Virus record (IMG/VR): IMGVR_UViG_3300042519_001014
Span: 1 to 41,145 of that record
Source of the DNA: a virus
Direction: 5' to 3' (one strand)
DNA length: 41,145 nucleotides
Position numbers and translations under genes: made by a program. Below are positions 6,312-13,447 of this stretch, one piece after another. The notes beneath the pieces are model-generated. The model was given only the letters and a program-made list of their open reading frames with translations. It was not told where the DNA came from and made no database searches. Position 1 is the stretch's first letter, and every line of letters begins with the position of its first letter.

Positions 6312-7069
6312 GTAACCTAACACACCTCCGCGCTCCCTTCCCCGCCGACAGGGTCGAGTGGCGCATCCAGTCCTGCGGCACCAAGAACGATGGATCAGTC
6401 TGGGCGCGATGCCTTGCCTACATCGACAACCGCGCCGCGATGGAGCGGCTCGATGAAGTCTACGGCGAAGGCTGGAGCCACAAGGAAGAGTTCAAGCAGA
6501 TCGGATCCAGCGCGGTCTGCACTGTGACGCTGTCCTGCGGTGACCGCACTGTCTGCGGATCCTGCGAAGTCGAACTGAACAAGGGCGATGACATCGATCC
6601 GTTCAAGAGCGCCGCGTCTGGCGCGATGAAGAGGGCCGTGGTGAACCTAGGGATCGGCCGATATCTATACGAGTTGCCTGAGGCTTGGGCCGTGATCACC
6701 GACAGCGGCAAGTACCAAGGCAAGACGAAGGACGGCACTAAGTTCAAGTGGAACCCGCCCGATCTGGACGCGCCTGTCGCGCAGTACGCGGAGATCGCGG
6801 CGTCCCCTGCACCGCGCGCGCCCAGCGTACAGCCAGTCTCTGGCGGCGATTGGAAGAGCGTGATCATCCCTTTCGGGAAGCAACAGGGCAAGTCGCTTGG
6901 ATCGTTACCTGCGGCCAGTTTGAAGTGGTGGCAGGACAACTACCAGCCGAAGCCGTTCAAGGGCGCGATTAGCGCGAAGGACAAAGCCTTTCGTGATGCG
7001 CTCGATCAGTCTCTCGGCGTCACCTCCGCTCCCGCAACCGAAGCCCCTGATGACGATGTCCCGTTCTAA
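6308..7069 (+). CDS. Rad52/Rad22-like single-strand annealing protein
   Basis: This encodes 253 residues from ATG 6308. The N-terminal domain carries FPADRVEWRI, AYIDNRAAMERLDEVYGEGW and SAASGAMKRAVVNLGIGRYL, the hallmarks of phage Rad52-like annealases, which form rings that pair complementary single strands. A linker rich in Pro/Ala leads to IPFGKQQGKSL (187-197), a short fold found in other nuclease/recombination proteins, and an acidic tip DDDVPF (248-253) almost identical to the C-terminal peptide of bacterial SSB. It is the natural partner of the RecE-like nuclease at 3428-4228. Confidence 0.85.
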   Translation: MSNLTHLRAPFPADRVEWRIQSCGTKNDGSVWARCLAYIDNRAAMERLDEVYGEGWSHKEEFKQIGSSAVCTVTLSCGDRTVCGSCEVELNKGDDIDPFKSAASGAMKRAVVNLGIGRYLYELPEAWAVITDSGKYQGKTKDGTKFKWNPPDLDAPVAQYAEIAASPAPRAPSVQPVSGGDWKSVIIPFGKQQGKSLGSLPAASLKWWQDNYQPKPFKGAISAKDKAFRDALDQSLGVTSAPATEAPDDDVPF

Positions 7070-7370
7070 GAAATTCAAGAAGCCGAATCACCGCGCGCGC
7101 GAGTTCGTGGCCGAGGCGAATGAGGAAGCGTTGTTCCTCGATCCACCTGAGACCTACGATGCGGCCATCATCGGCCGCACCAGCGGATCATTCCCTGTCG
7201 CGATCTACGACTACCAGTTGCTCATCGAGCGCCTGATCGATGTCGAAGAACTGACCGAGGAACAGGCCATCGATCACATCGAGTACAACATCCTCGGATC
7301 CATCGGCGCAGAGAACTTCCCTGTAGTGATGAATCAACTACCCACTGACGATGACGACTCGCAAGTCTAA
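7050..7370 (+). CDS. Hypothetical acidic protein
   Basis: This encodes 106 residues from ATG 7050 (a second ATG lies at 7056); the start overlaps the 3' end of the Rad52-like gene in another frame. A basic N-terminus (SRSKKFKKPNHRAREF) is followed by an acidic helical body (YDYQLLIERLIDVEELTEEQ) and an Asp-rich tail (PTDDDDSQV). Function is unknown. The 3' end overlaps the next gene by 20 bases. Confidence 0.6.
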   Translation: MTMSRSKKFKKPNHRAREFVAEANEEALFLDPPETYDAAIIGRTSGSFPVAIYDYQLLIERLIDVEELTEEQAIDHIEYNILGSIGAENFPVVMNQLPTDDDDSQV

Positions 7371-7551
7371 GATCCCAGCGAAGCGCTGGCGCCAGATCAG
7401 GATCCACCCAGAGGAGGAGGCGCACATCCGCGAGCGCGCGGAGCGCTACGGCATCTCCTACCCTATGGCTGTGCGCCAGATCCTGAGGCGCGGCCTTGGC
7501 CTAGCCAGCGTTCTGATCGAAAACCCCAATGAAATAGGGGGGAAAAAATGA
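7351..7551 (+). CDS. Ribbon-helix-helix-like small DNA-binding protein
   Basis: The 66-residue product has a beta-strand plus two-helix pattern of the Arc/MetJ type: RWRQIRIHPEEEAHIRERAE, then YGISYPMAVRQILRRGLGL. Such proteins bind operators as dimers, and this one may autoregulate the operon. It is the last gene of the plus-strand operon. Its end is purine-rich (a G run and an A run before TGA), but no clear terminator follows. Confidence 0.65.
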   Translation: MTTRKSKIPAKRWRQIRIHPEEEAHIRERAERYGISYPMAVRQILRRGLGLASVLIENPNEIGGKK

Positions 7552-7600
7552 TGTTGCATTTGGCCCCACGCTGGGCATCGTTCAGTTCTCACCCACGCAT

Positions 7601-8089
7601 ATGAGCAATACCATCAAGCAGAACAACACGGCCGAGATCCTCGGCCTCTCCACCAAGTCCGAGCGCAACCGCGACAGCCAGATCTGGGCTGACGGCTCCA
7701 AGTACGGCCTCACCTTCAACATCGAAGGCGTGACCGATCAGGGCCAGTCCTACGCGGCCGATGTCGATGTCCTGATCCAGATCTGGACGGACATCAATGA
7801 TCGCGGCGGCCTCGTCCTCACCGCCGATGCCCGCATCGAGCGCTTCACCAAGGTCAGCGCTTACGGCGCGACCAAGTTCGGATCCGACTACACCGCCGAG
7901 CGCGCTCACCTTGAGACGCTCACCGAGGCCGAGCGCGATGCCTTCTATGACGCCGATGAGGCCGCTCAGGAAAAGGCTGACGCCGTGGTCGATGCCTACC
8001 TCGCCCGCGTCTGCTACGAGCCGCAGTTCAAGGCGCTCGCCGACTCCCTCAAGCAGTCCGCGATCAAGATCCACCTCAGCATCCGCTAA
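7601..8089 (+). CDS. Hypothetical early protein
   Basis: This encodes 162 residues from an ATG in a CGCATATG context without a Shine-Dalgarno sequence. The first half appears beta-rich (GLTFNIEGVTDQGQSY, DVDVLIQIWTDI), and the second half is acidic and helical (LTEAERDAFYDADEAAQEK). Codons end almost only in C or G. A possible weak promoter (TTGCAT at 7554-7559) lies just upstream, followed by the CACCCA-type leader seen at the stronger early promoters. No family is recognised. Confidence 0.6.
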   Translation: MSNTIKQNNTAEILGLSTKSERNRDSQIWADGSKYGLTFNIEGVTDQGQSYAADVDVLIQIWTDINDRGGLVLTADARIERFTKVSAYGATKFGSDYTAERAHLETLTEAERDAFYDADEAAQEKADAVVDAYLARVCYEPQFKALADSLKQSAIKIHLSIR

Positions 8090-8093
8090 TCCG

Positions 8094-8282
8094 ATGAGCG
8101 TTACCCGACTCCACTCCCTGCGCCAGCGCTCCCGCGATCTGGCCGCCATCCTCGCCGCGCCGCTTGGCTCGGCTGGGGATGACTACCTGACGCCTGATCA
8201 GCGCGAGCGTTACGAAATCGAACTGGTGAACCTACAGGTCGAGATCGAAGCGGAAATTCGCACCTCGGAAATTTCCCGATGA
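8094..8282 (+). CDS. Small hypothetical protein, helical
   Basis: This encodes 62 residues from ATG 8094, four bases after the previous stop; its own stop overlaps the next start (ATGA). Two helices are likely (LHSLRQRSRDLAAILAAPL and TPDQRERYEIELVNLQVEI), suggesting a small coiled-coil or helical hairpin. No family is recognised. Confidence 0.55.
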   Translation: MSVTRLHSLRQRSRDLAAILAAPLGSAGDDYLTPDQRERYEIELVNLQVEIEAEIRTSEISR

Positions 8283-8671
8283 GCGCGATCCAATTCGAAG
8301 CCACCCCCGCCGACAAGGGGTTCTGGGAGGCGCTCCAGATGACGCGCCTGTCGATGGCGCGAGACGGCCTGAGCGTGGCGCTGGCGCTGGCCGATCAGCA
8401 CATCGGGGTGATCCCCCGCGTTGACGGCCCGATCTACCTGATCGCGGACGCGAACCGCAAGGTGCTGGCGCTCGGATCCAGTGACGACCTGCTGGTCGGA
8501 TTCGGCACCCAGTTGTGGACGGCCTTTGAGCGCGTCACCCGCGTGGACGATCAGCGCGGCTTTGACGGCCGCCCGATCCTCAGCGGCGTAGATCTGGACG
8601 GCCGCCTAGATGCCTCCACGGCGCCGATCTACGGCGCTCCGATCTGGCAGGTGATCAACTGGGTCGAGTGA
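8279..8671 (+). CDS. Hypothetical early protein
   Basis: The 130-residue product is translated from an ATG overlapping the previous stop. The segment IYLIADANRKVLALGSSDDL looks like a beta hairpin, and the rest is mixed. No motif is recognised. It is the last gene before the first of the four strong early promoters. Confidence 0.55.
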   Translation: MSAIQFEATPADKGFWEALQMTRLSMARDGLSVALALADQHIGVIPRVDGPIYLIADANRKVLALGSSDDLLVGFGTQLWTAFERVTRVDDQRGFDGRPILSGVDLDGRLDASTAPIYGAPIWQVINWVE

Positions 8672-8697
8672 TCCAAGATCCCCTCCCAGATCGGGTG

Positions 8698-8726
8698 TTG
8701 ACACAGGGTAGAACACCTGTTCCACT
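8698..8726 (+). promoter_or_regulatory. Early promoter repeat 1
   Basis: TTGACA (8698-8703), exactly 17 bases, then TCCACT (8721-8726) followed by GCACTCCTTCACCCA. The spacer holds TAGAAC. Three further copies occur at 9361, 10519 and 11676. The start codon it serves is at 8761. Confidence 0.8.
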
Positions 8727-8760
8727 GCACTCCTTCACCCACCCAAAACCACACACGAAT

Positions 8761-9351
8761 ATGGCCATCACGATCCAGCCCTCCAACGCAGTTCACCCCA
8801 TCGCCGAAGCGATCCGCGCGCTCAACGCGATCAAGCCCATCGCGGCCAAGCGCACCGCGCTGATCGCCAAGCGCGTCACCGCGTACAAGGCCGCCTACGA
8901 GGCGTACCGCGATGGATCCAAGGCGCACTGTGACGCCGCCGTCAAAGACCTGCTGAAGGTCGGCGCGATGTTCGTGCCGTCCTCTGCGGTCACCCGCACT
9001 GTGGATCGCGCCTTCGCCGATTTCAAGCGCACCAGCGCCTACACGGATCTCACCAAGGCCAAGCGCGCCGTTACCTTCGCGCGCAAGTCGGCTGACGCCA
9101 CGCACGATCAGATCTGCGGCGCGGTCAACCTGCTGGAGCGCCACCTTGACGACATCCGCTTCACGCTGGAGGCCAACGCCGCTGGCAAGACGATGCTCTT
9201 CCGTGGCGAGTGGTCGTCCCGCCTGATGACCGAAGCCGAGGTCGCCCTGATGACCGCGATGCTTACCGATGGCACCAATGTCCTGACCGATCTGGACGAC
9301 CTTGAGATCGCCGTCAAAGCCTCGATCAAGACCACTTGGGGACTGATCTAA
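8761..9351 (+). CDS. Hypothetical early protein, helical
   Basis: This encodes 196 residues from ATG 8761, preceded by ACACACGAAT rather than a Shine-Dalgarno sequence. The sequence is Ala/Lys/Arg-rich and mostly helical (IAEAIRALNAIKPIAAKRTA, then DLTKAKRAVTFARKSADATH), with acidic C-terminal stretches. It has its own promoter and is apparently monocistronic. Its strong codon bias, like that of its neighbours, suggests high early expression. No family is recognised; a host-takeover or DNA-binding role is only a guess. Confidence 0.6.
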   Translation: MAITIQPSNAVHPIAEAIRALNAIKPIAAKRTALIAKRVTAYKAAYEAYRDGSKAHCDAAVKDLLKVGAMFVPSSAVTRTVDRAFADFKRTSAYTDLTKAKRAVTFARKSADATHDQICGAVNLLERHLDDIRFTLEANAAGKTMLFRGEWSSRLMTEAEVALMTAMLTDGTNVLTDLDDLEIAVKASIKTTWGLI

Positions 9352-9360
9352 AATAACCCC

Positions 9361-9389
9361 TTGACCCACCCTAGAACTTCTGATCCACT
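9361..9389 (+). promoter_or_regulatory. Early promoter repeat 2
   Basis: TTGACC (9361-9366), 17 bases containing TAGAAC, then TCCACT (9384-9389) and GCACTCCTCCACCCA. It begins ten bases after the stop of the previous gene and serves the ATG at 9437. Confidence 0.8.
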
Positions 9390-9436
9390 GCACTCCTCCA
9401 CCCAGTACTAACCTACACCAAACCACACACACGCAT

Positions 9437-10372
9437 ATGAACCACATCGTCCTCAAGTCCGCGCTCCTCCCGAAGTCGAAGATCAGCCTCAGCGGCCGAT
9501 CCGTCCACGCCGAGATCAACGAGATCATCGCTTCGATCACCGCCCTCTCGCCCGCTGGCATCGAGGTCGTCCGCGAGATCAGCACCGAGAAGTACACCGA
9601 CTACAATCCGACCACCAATGTCTGGACGAAGACGGATCTGATCAGCCGCGTCTCCGAGCGCATCCTGATCAAGGCCAACCTGTCCTCGACTTCCCACTAC
9701 GCCGCTTGGACGGCCGCCCGCGTGGACGCCTTCGCCAAGGGCGGTCTTGAATCCGACTCCAGCCTGTCTGGATCCATCGCCAACGCCGACCACTCCTACG
9801 CGGCCTTCGGCGCCAGCAAGGTCTACCTGACCATCGTGGTCAACTACGGCCCGACCCGCGCCTCCACCAGCGGCGAAGGCTACCAGCACAGGGTTCACGC
9901 CGAGATGGCCCCGCTGGCCGCGCTCGCTGAGGCCCGCGCGCTCTGGAGCGATGTCCAGATCACCATCAGCAACACCAAGGCGCGCCGCGAATCGTGGGGC
10001 CGCCACTTTATGCCGATCACCTGCGCGACTGTCGTGAAGAACTTCCTGACCGACCTCGACTACCAGATCGACCTCGTCAAGTGCCGCGCCGAGTGGGCCG
10101 CCAAGCGCGCCGCCGAACTGACGCCTGATCTGATCGCCGAGGAGGCCGCCCGCGTGGAGCGCAATCGGATCCGCGCCGAGCGCCGCGAAGCCGCTCTGGC
10201 CAAGGCCAACGCTGGTGACGAGAAGTACTGGCCCGCGATGGCCTTCGGCGGCACCGAACTGAAGATCAAGTCCAGCCTCCTGAACACCTCGGACATCGAG
10301 GCCATCGCCGAGATCATCGCCGCCGCCAAGGCGCGCAAGGCCGCCAAGGAAGCCGCCAAGAAGGCCGCCTAA
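9437..10372 (+). CDS. Hypothetical early protein with basic Ala/Lys-rich tail
   Basis: This encodes 311 residues from ATG 9437 in an ACACACGCATATG context. The first two thirds are mixed alpha/beta (VREISTEKYTDYNPTTNVW, KVYLTIVVNYGPTRA). The region after residue 215 is a charged helix (AAELTPDLIAEEAARVERNR), and the end is a run of Lys/Ala (KARKAAKEAAKKAA) that could bind nucleic acid. No family is recognised. It is served by its own promoter and followed by a small membrane peptide gene. Confidence 0.6.
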   Translation: MNHIVLKSALLPKSKISLSGRSVHAEINEIIASITALSPAGIEVVREISTEKYTDYNPTTNVWTKTDLISRVSERILIKANLSSTSHYAAWTAARVDAFAKGGLESDSSLSGSIANADHSYAAFGASKVYLTIVVNYGPTRASTSGEGYQHRVHAEMAPLAALAEARALWSDVQITISNTKARRESWGRHFMPITCATVVKNFLTDLDYQIDLVKCRAEWAAKRAAELTPDLIAEEAARVERNRIRAERREAALAKANAGDEKYWPAMAFGGTELKIKSSLLNTSDIEAIAEIIAAAKARKAAKEAAKKAA

Positions 10373-10394
10373 GCCCCTAGCCCAGCCGACCCCT

Positions 10395-10541
10395 ATGACT
10401 CTCTCGGAACTCGGATCCATCGCCCTCTTCGGGGCCATAGCGCTCGCCGCTGGTGCGGTGGCGCTTGGCCTCAGGATCGCGGCCAAGGTCGTCACCGCCC
10501 TGATCATCTGCTGGGTGCTTGACTCCCAGTCGAACAAGTGA
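10395..10541 (+). CDS. Small membrane protein of 48 residues
   Basis: ATG 10395 opens a 48-codon frame that is almost wholly hydrophobic: SIALFGAIALAAGAVALGL, two charged residues, then VVTALIICWVL. It would form one long or two short transmembrane helices. Its stop codon lies within the next promoter, immediately before the -10-like box, so the promoter at 10519 is embedded in its 3' end. The codon bias matches neighbouring early genes, which supports that it is translated. Confidence 0.55.
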   Translation: MTLSELGSIALFGAIALAAGAVALGLRIAAKVVTALIICWVLDSQSNK

Positions 10542-10547
10542 TCCACT
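10519..10547 (+). promoter_or_regulatory. Early promoter repeat 3
   Basis: TTGACT (10519-10524), 17 bases, then TCCACT (10542-10547) followed by GCCCTCCTCCACCCA. The -35 box and spacer are coding sequence of the small membrane protein. It serves the ATG at 10571. Confidence 0.75.
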
Positions 10548-10570
10548 GCCCTCCTCCACCCACCATACCG

Positions 10571-11551
10571 ATGAACATCGATCCCACCAACATCAACGCC
10601 CTGATCTCCCTCAAGCCGTCCGCTTTCCGCGCACTGCCCACGGAGATCCTCACCGCCGCCGCGCCGCACCTGTTCGCGGCCGAGAAGACCGCGATGGCCG
10701 CCGCCTGTGTCGCCCGCGATGGCCGCGCGCCCAGCGCCGAGGTCAACGCCCTGTTCGACAAGACTTGGCTGATCCGTGACCGCGCGGAGATCGCCCAGCG
10801 CCTTCCGAAGAAGCGCGCCCTCGATGCCGCCAAGGCCGAGCGCGCCGCCGCCAAGGCCAGCAAGGCCAAGGCCGAGAAGCAACTGGTCAACCTGCTCACG
10901 CCCGCCGTCACGCTGATCCGCGAGACGCTGGCCGATGCCGAGAAGCAGATCGCCGAGCGCATCGCCGAGCGCTACCTGCGCGACTTCGACTACCTCGTTG
11001 CGCTGGTCGCCAAGTACAGCGCCGAAGGCGTCACGCGCCGCCGCAAGAACGCCGAAGGCGTGATCGAGCCTGTCCTGTGCAAGGCCACCTACTCGGACTT
11101 CTACGATCTGGTCGGCGACAACCAGCGCTCGATGCCCGCGTGGCGCCTCCTGTTCTCGGACGAGGTCTGCTCGATGACCACGCTCCTGAGCGAGCGCAAG
11201 GTTCGTGATCGCGATGTCGCGGCCAAGCGCCTCGCCAAGGTCGCGGCCAATGAGGCTGATCAGTTCGTGGGCGGCTTCGCGTGGAAGATCGCCACGCGCA
11301 CGGCCGAGCGCCACTACGCCCACACTGGGATGACCGACTCCAAGATCGTGGCCGCCACCAGCAACGGCGCCGTCTGGGAAGGATCCACGATCCACATCAG
11401 CGCCACGAACCCCAGCGCCACGAACCCGATGACCTACACCTTCGAGACCAAGTGCATCGTGAACTTCAGCAAGTACGGCAAAGCCTTCAACCAGTGGCCG
11501 ACCCGCGAGATCGCGGCCGTGGGCGAGCGCCTCACCCCTCCCCTGAACTGA
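10571..11551 (+). CDS. Hypothetical early protein, 326 residues
   Basis: The start ATG 10571 lies in ATACCGATG with no Shine-Dalgarno sequence. Residues 90-125 form a charged coiled-coil-like helix (KRALDAAKAERAAAKASKAK). The C-terminal third (around MTYTFETKCIVNFSKYGKAF, then NQWPTREIA) looks like a compact beta domain and may be a conserved early-phage domain; I cannot name it. It has its own promoter and a strong terminator (11575-11595), so it is expressed as a single-gene unit. Confidence 0.6.
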   Translation: MNIDPTNINALISLKPSAFRALPTEILTAAAPHLFAAEKTAMAAACVARDGRAPSAEVNALFDKTWLIRDRAEIAQRLPKKRALDAAKAERAAAKASKAKAEKQLVNLLTPAVTLIRETLADAEKQIAERIAERYLRDFDYLVALVAKYSAEGVTRRRKNAEGVIEPVLCKATYSDFYDLVGDNQRSMPAWRLLFSDEVCSMTTLLSERKVRDRDVAAKRLAKVAANEADQFVGGFAWKIATRTAERHYAHTGMTDSKIVAATSNGAVWEGSTIHISATNPSATNPMTYTFETKCIVNFSKYGKAFNQWPTREIAAVGERLTPPLN

Positions 11552-11574
11552 TCGGCCCGCCAGCCGCCCGCCAC

Positions 11575-11595
11575 GCCCCCGCAAGGGGGCTTTTT
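11575..11595 (+). terminator. Rho-independent terminator with GCAA loop
   Basis: The perfect 6-bp stem GCCCCC/GGGGGC closes a GCAA tetraloop and is followed by TTTTT. It is 23 bases after the stop at 11551. Confidence 0.9.
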
Positions 11596-11675
11596 GTTGG
11601 CCGCCCTAGCCCACCCCTAGGCCCAGCCCTGATCGGGCCTCCTAGGCCGTCCTAGGCCACCCCCCAAAGAAGGTG

Positions 11676-11704
11676 TTGACAGGGGCTGGTAGATCCGTTC
11701 CACT
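11676..11704 (+). promoter_or_regulatory. Early promoter repeat 4
   Basis: TTGACA (11676-11681), 17 bases containing TAGATC, then TCCACT (11699-11704) followed by GCACCCCTCACCCA. It lies in the gap between a terminator and the ATG at 11727. The preceding 80 bases are C-rich with repeated CCTAGG. Confidence 0.8.
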
Positions 11705-11726
11705 GCACCCCTCACCCACCACCACG

Positions 11727-12818
11727 ATGACCACGATCCACAATCCCTCCCAGTTCAACCCGACCGACTACTCCGTCATCGACTACATCGATGCGGGCGA
11801 GATCGCTTCGATCTGGTTCGGCTACAACCAACTGGCCTCCTCGCTCCGCGAGATGGGCGAGATCTCCAGCGATCAGATCCGCGCGGCCTACGCCGCCGCT
11901 CAGGCCGATGAGAAGATCTGCCGCGACAAGTACGAGCGCTACTTCGGCGTCCGCACCTGCCCCACGCAGTGCCAGCACTGCGGCACTGGCCGCGCGCGCT
12001 ACTTCGCTGTCGCGCTCCACCAGCCCACCAACAAGCACATCGCTGTCGGCCACATCTGCGCGGATCACCGCCTCGGCATCTCGCTCGATCAGTACAAGTT
12101 TGATCGCCTGAAGGAGCGCGCCGCCGCGATCCGCACCGAGCAGAAGCGCGATGCCGCTTTGGCCAAGTTGGCCGAGACCGATGCCGAACTGGCTGACGCC
12201 ATCGACAGCGCGAACCGCGATGGCCGCTTCGAAGCCGCCGCGATCACGCGCGAACAGTTGGCCCTCGGCCTCACCTCCGAATCGCCCGCCGATGAACTGG
12301 CCGCAGTGGCACAGAACTTCACGCGCGGCATCCGTCTGCTCGCCGACATCTGCGCCTCGATCCGTCACCGCGACTACGCGGTCAGCGAGAAACAGCGCGC
12401 CGTGATCCTCAGCGGCCTCGACAAGAGCCGCGAGTTCGCCGCCCAGTCTCTCGCGCGGATCCGCGACAGCAAGGCCGTCACCGCCAGCCTCGCCGATCTG
12501 CCCGCGCTCACTGGCCGCATCACGATCACTGGCACTGTCGTCTCGTCCAAGCACTACAGCAACGACTACGGCACTGTGACCAAGTACCTGATCCGTCTCG
12601 CGGACGGCCGCAAGACCTTCGGCACCCTGCCCTCTGACTTCGGCTGGGAGAAGCACCCGCAAGGTGGCATCTCGTACAAGGGCATCGAGGTCGGCCAGCA
12701 GGTCGAGTTCGTGGCCACTGTCGAACAGTCGGATCGGGACGCCGCGTTCTACTTCCACAGCCGCCCCACCCTGACCAAGGCCGACAAGGCCGCGCGCAAG
12801 GCCGCCGAAGCCTCCTGA
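11727..12818 (+). CDS. Early protein with zinc-binding motif and C-terminal OB-like domain
   Basis: This encodes 363 residues from ATG 11727 with no Shine-Dalgarno sequence. A zinc-binding cluster (CPTQCQHCG, then GHICADH) lies near residues 75-115. A helical middle follows, with charged repeats (KLAETDAELADAIDSANRDG). From about residue 268 a beta domain (ITITGTVVSSKHYSNDYGTV, KYLIRLADGRKTFGTLPSDF, GQQVEFVATVEQSDRDAAFY) resembles OB-like modules of unknown phage and plasmid proteins. It may bind single-stranded nucleic acid; this is inferred. Of its roughly 25 Arg codons I found none that is AGA or AGG. Confidence 0.65.
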   Translation: MTTIHNPSQFNPTDYSVIDYIDAGEIASIWFGYNQLASSLREMGEISSDQIRAAYAAAQADEKICRDKYERYFGVRTCPTQCQHCGTGRARYFAVALHQPTNKHIAVGHICADHRLGISLDQYKFDRLKERAAAIRTEQKRDAALAKLAETDAELADAIDSANRDGRFEAAAITREQLALGLTSESPADELAAVAQNFTRGIRLLADICASIRHRDYAVSEKQRAVILSGLDKSREFAAQSLARIRDSKAVTASLADLPALTGRITITGTVVSSKHYSNDYGTVTKYLIRLADGRKTFGTLPSDFGWEKHPQGGISYKGIEVGQQVEFVATVEQSDRDAAFYFHSRPTLTKADKAARKAAEAS

Positions 12819-12850
12819 TCCAGATCAGATCAGGTCAGCCCCAGATCAAC

Positions 12851-12878
12851 GGCCCGCCGCAAGGTGGGCCTTCTTGTT
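12851..12878 (+). terminator. Rho-independent terminator with GCAA loop
   Basis: The 8-bp stem GGCCCGCC/GGTGGGCC (one G-T pair) closes a GCAA tetraloop and is followed by TTCTTGTT. It has the same loop as the terminator at 11575 and ends the early plus-strand region. Confidence 0.85.
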
Positions 12879-13400
12879 GCCCCAGTCCAGCCAAGCCCTC
12901 TAGGCGCCCCGCCAAGGCCCGATCAGCCCCCAGCCTAGCACCCTACAGCCCCAGCCCAGTCCAAGCGCCTCTCAGGCCAAGCCAAGCCCCCTAGCGCTCC
13001 CCCTAAATCCTCCCCAGCCTGTATCCCCTGATCCCCTACGCGGATCACCCAGTCGGTCACCCATCCTTCGGATGCCCCAGATAGCGTGGCAATGGCCCAA
13101 AAGAAGAGCGCTGTAGCCCCTCTGAGGCCAGATCAGCCCTGACCCAGCCTACCTGCCGTCCAGATCAGCCAAGGCGCCCCAGATCGGCGCCCAGCCAGTT
13201 ACGCGGATCAGGGTCACGGCCAAGGTTACGCGGCACCTGACCTATGGCACCTCAGCCCAGCCCTGCCAGCGCCCAGCCTGACCCCTCGGATCGGCCAGCC
13301 AAGGCCCGCGCGGATCAGGTCGGCTTTGCCTAGGGGGCGGGGGGGTCTTGGAAATTCGTTTGAAAAATTACGCTACGCATTCCAACAGAAGGAATTTTTT
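12879..13400. other. C-rich non-coding region between early and late genes
   Basis: No open frame of useful length is seen on either strand for over 500 bases. The plus strand is strongly C-rich. Short words recur: CCCAGCC, CAGATCAGCC (13131 and 13160 areas) and GCGGATCA (around 13038, 13203 and 13312), besides CTAGG-containing words. The last part (13345-13400) turns AT-rich, with a weak 5-bp hairpin and T run near 13379-13400. It could hold the replication origin, a packaging signal or regulatory sites. The sequence alone does not decide. Confidence 0.6.
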
Positions 13401-13410
13401 GCCAAAAGGC

Positions 13411-13439
13411 TTGACGAGGTGTGATTTACTGACCTAGGA
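13411..13439 (+). promoter_or_regulatory. Possible promoter at the start of the late region
   Basis: TTGACG (13411-13416) and CTAGGA (13434-13439) are 17 bases apart, nine bases before the ATG at 13448. An alternative is TTGCCA (13399-13404) with TGATTT (13422-13427), also 17 apart. The -10 match is poor in the first and fair in the second. Confidence 0.35.
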
Positions 13440-13447
13440 AAGCCGAT

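Noticed and set aside
9413-11584. A 723-codon open frame on the minus strand
   Set aside because: It lies antisense to several early genes whose codons end almost only in C or G, which suppresses stops on the opposite strand. The product is a low-complexity Gly/Arg/Asp/Val sequence with no domain and runs across promoters and gene boundaries.
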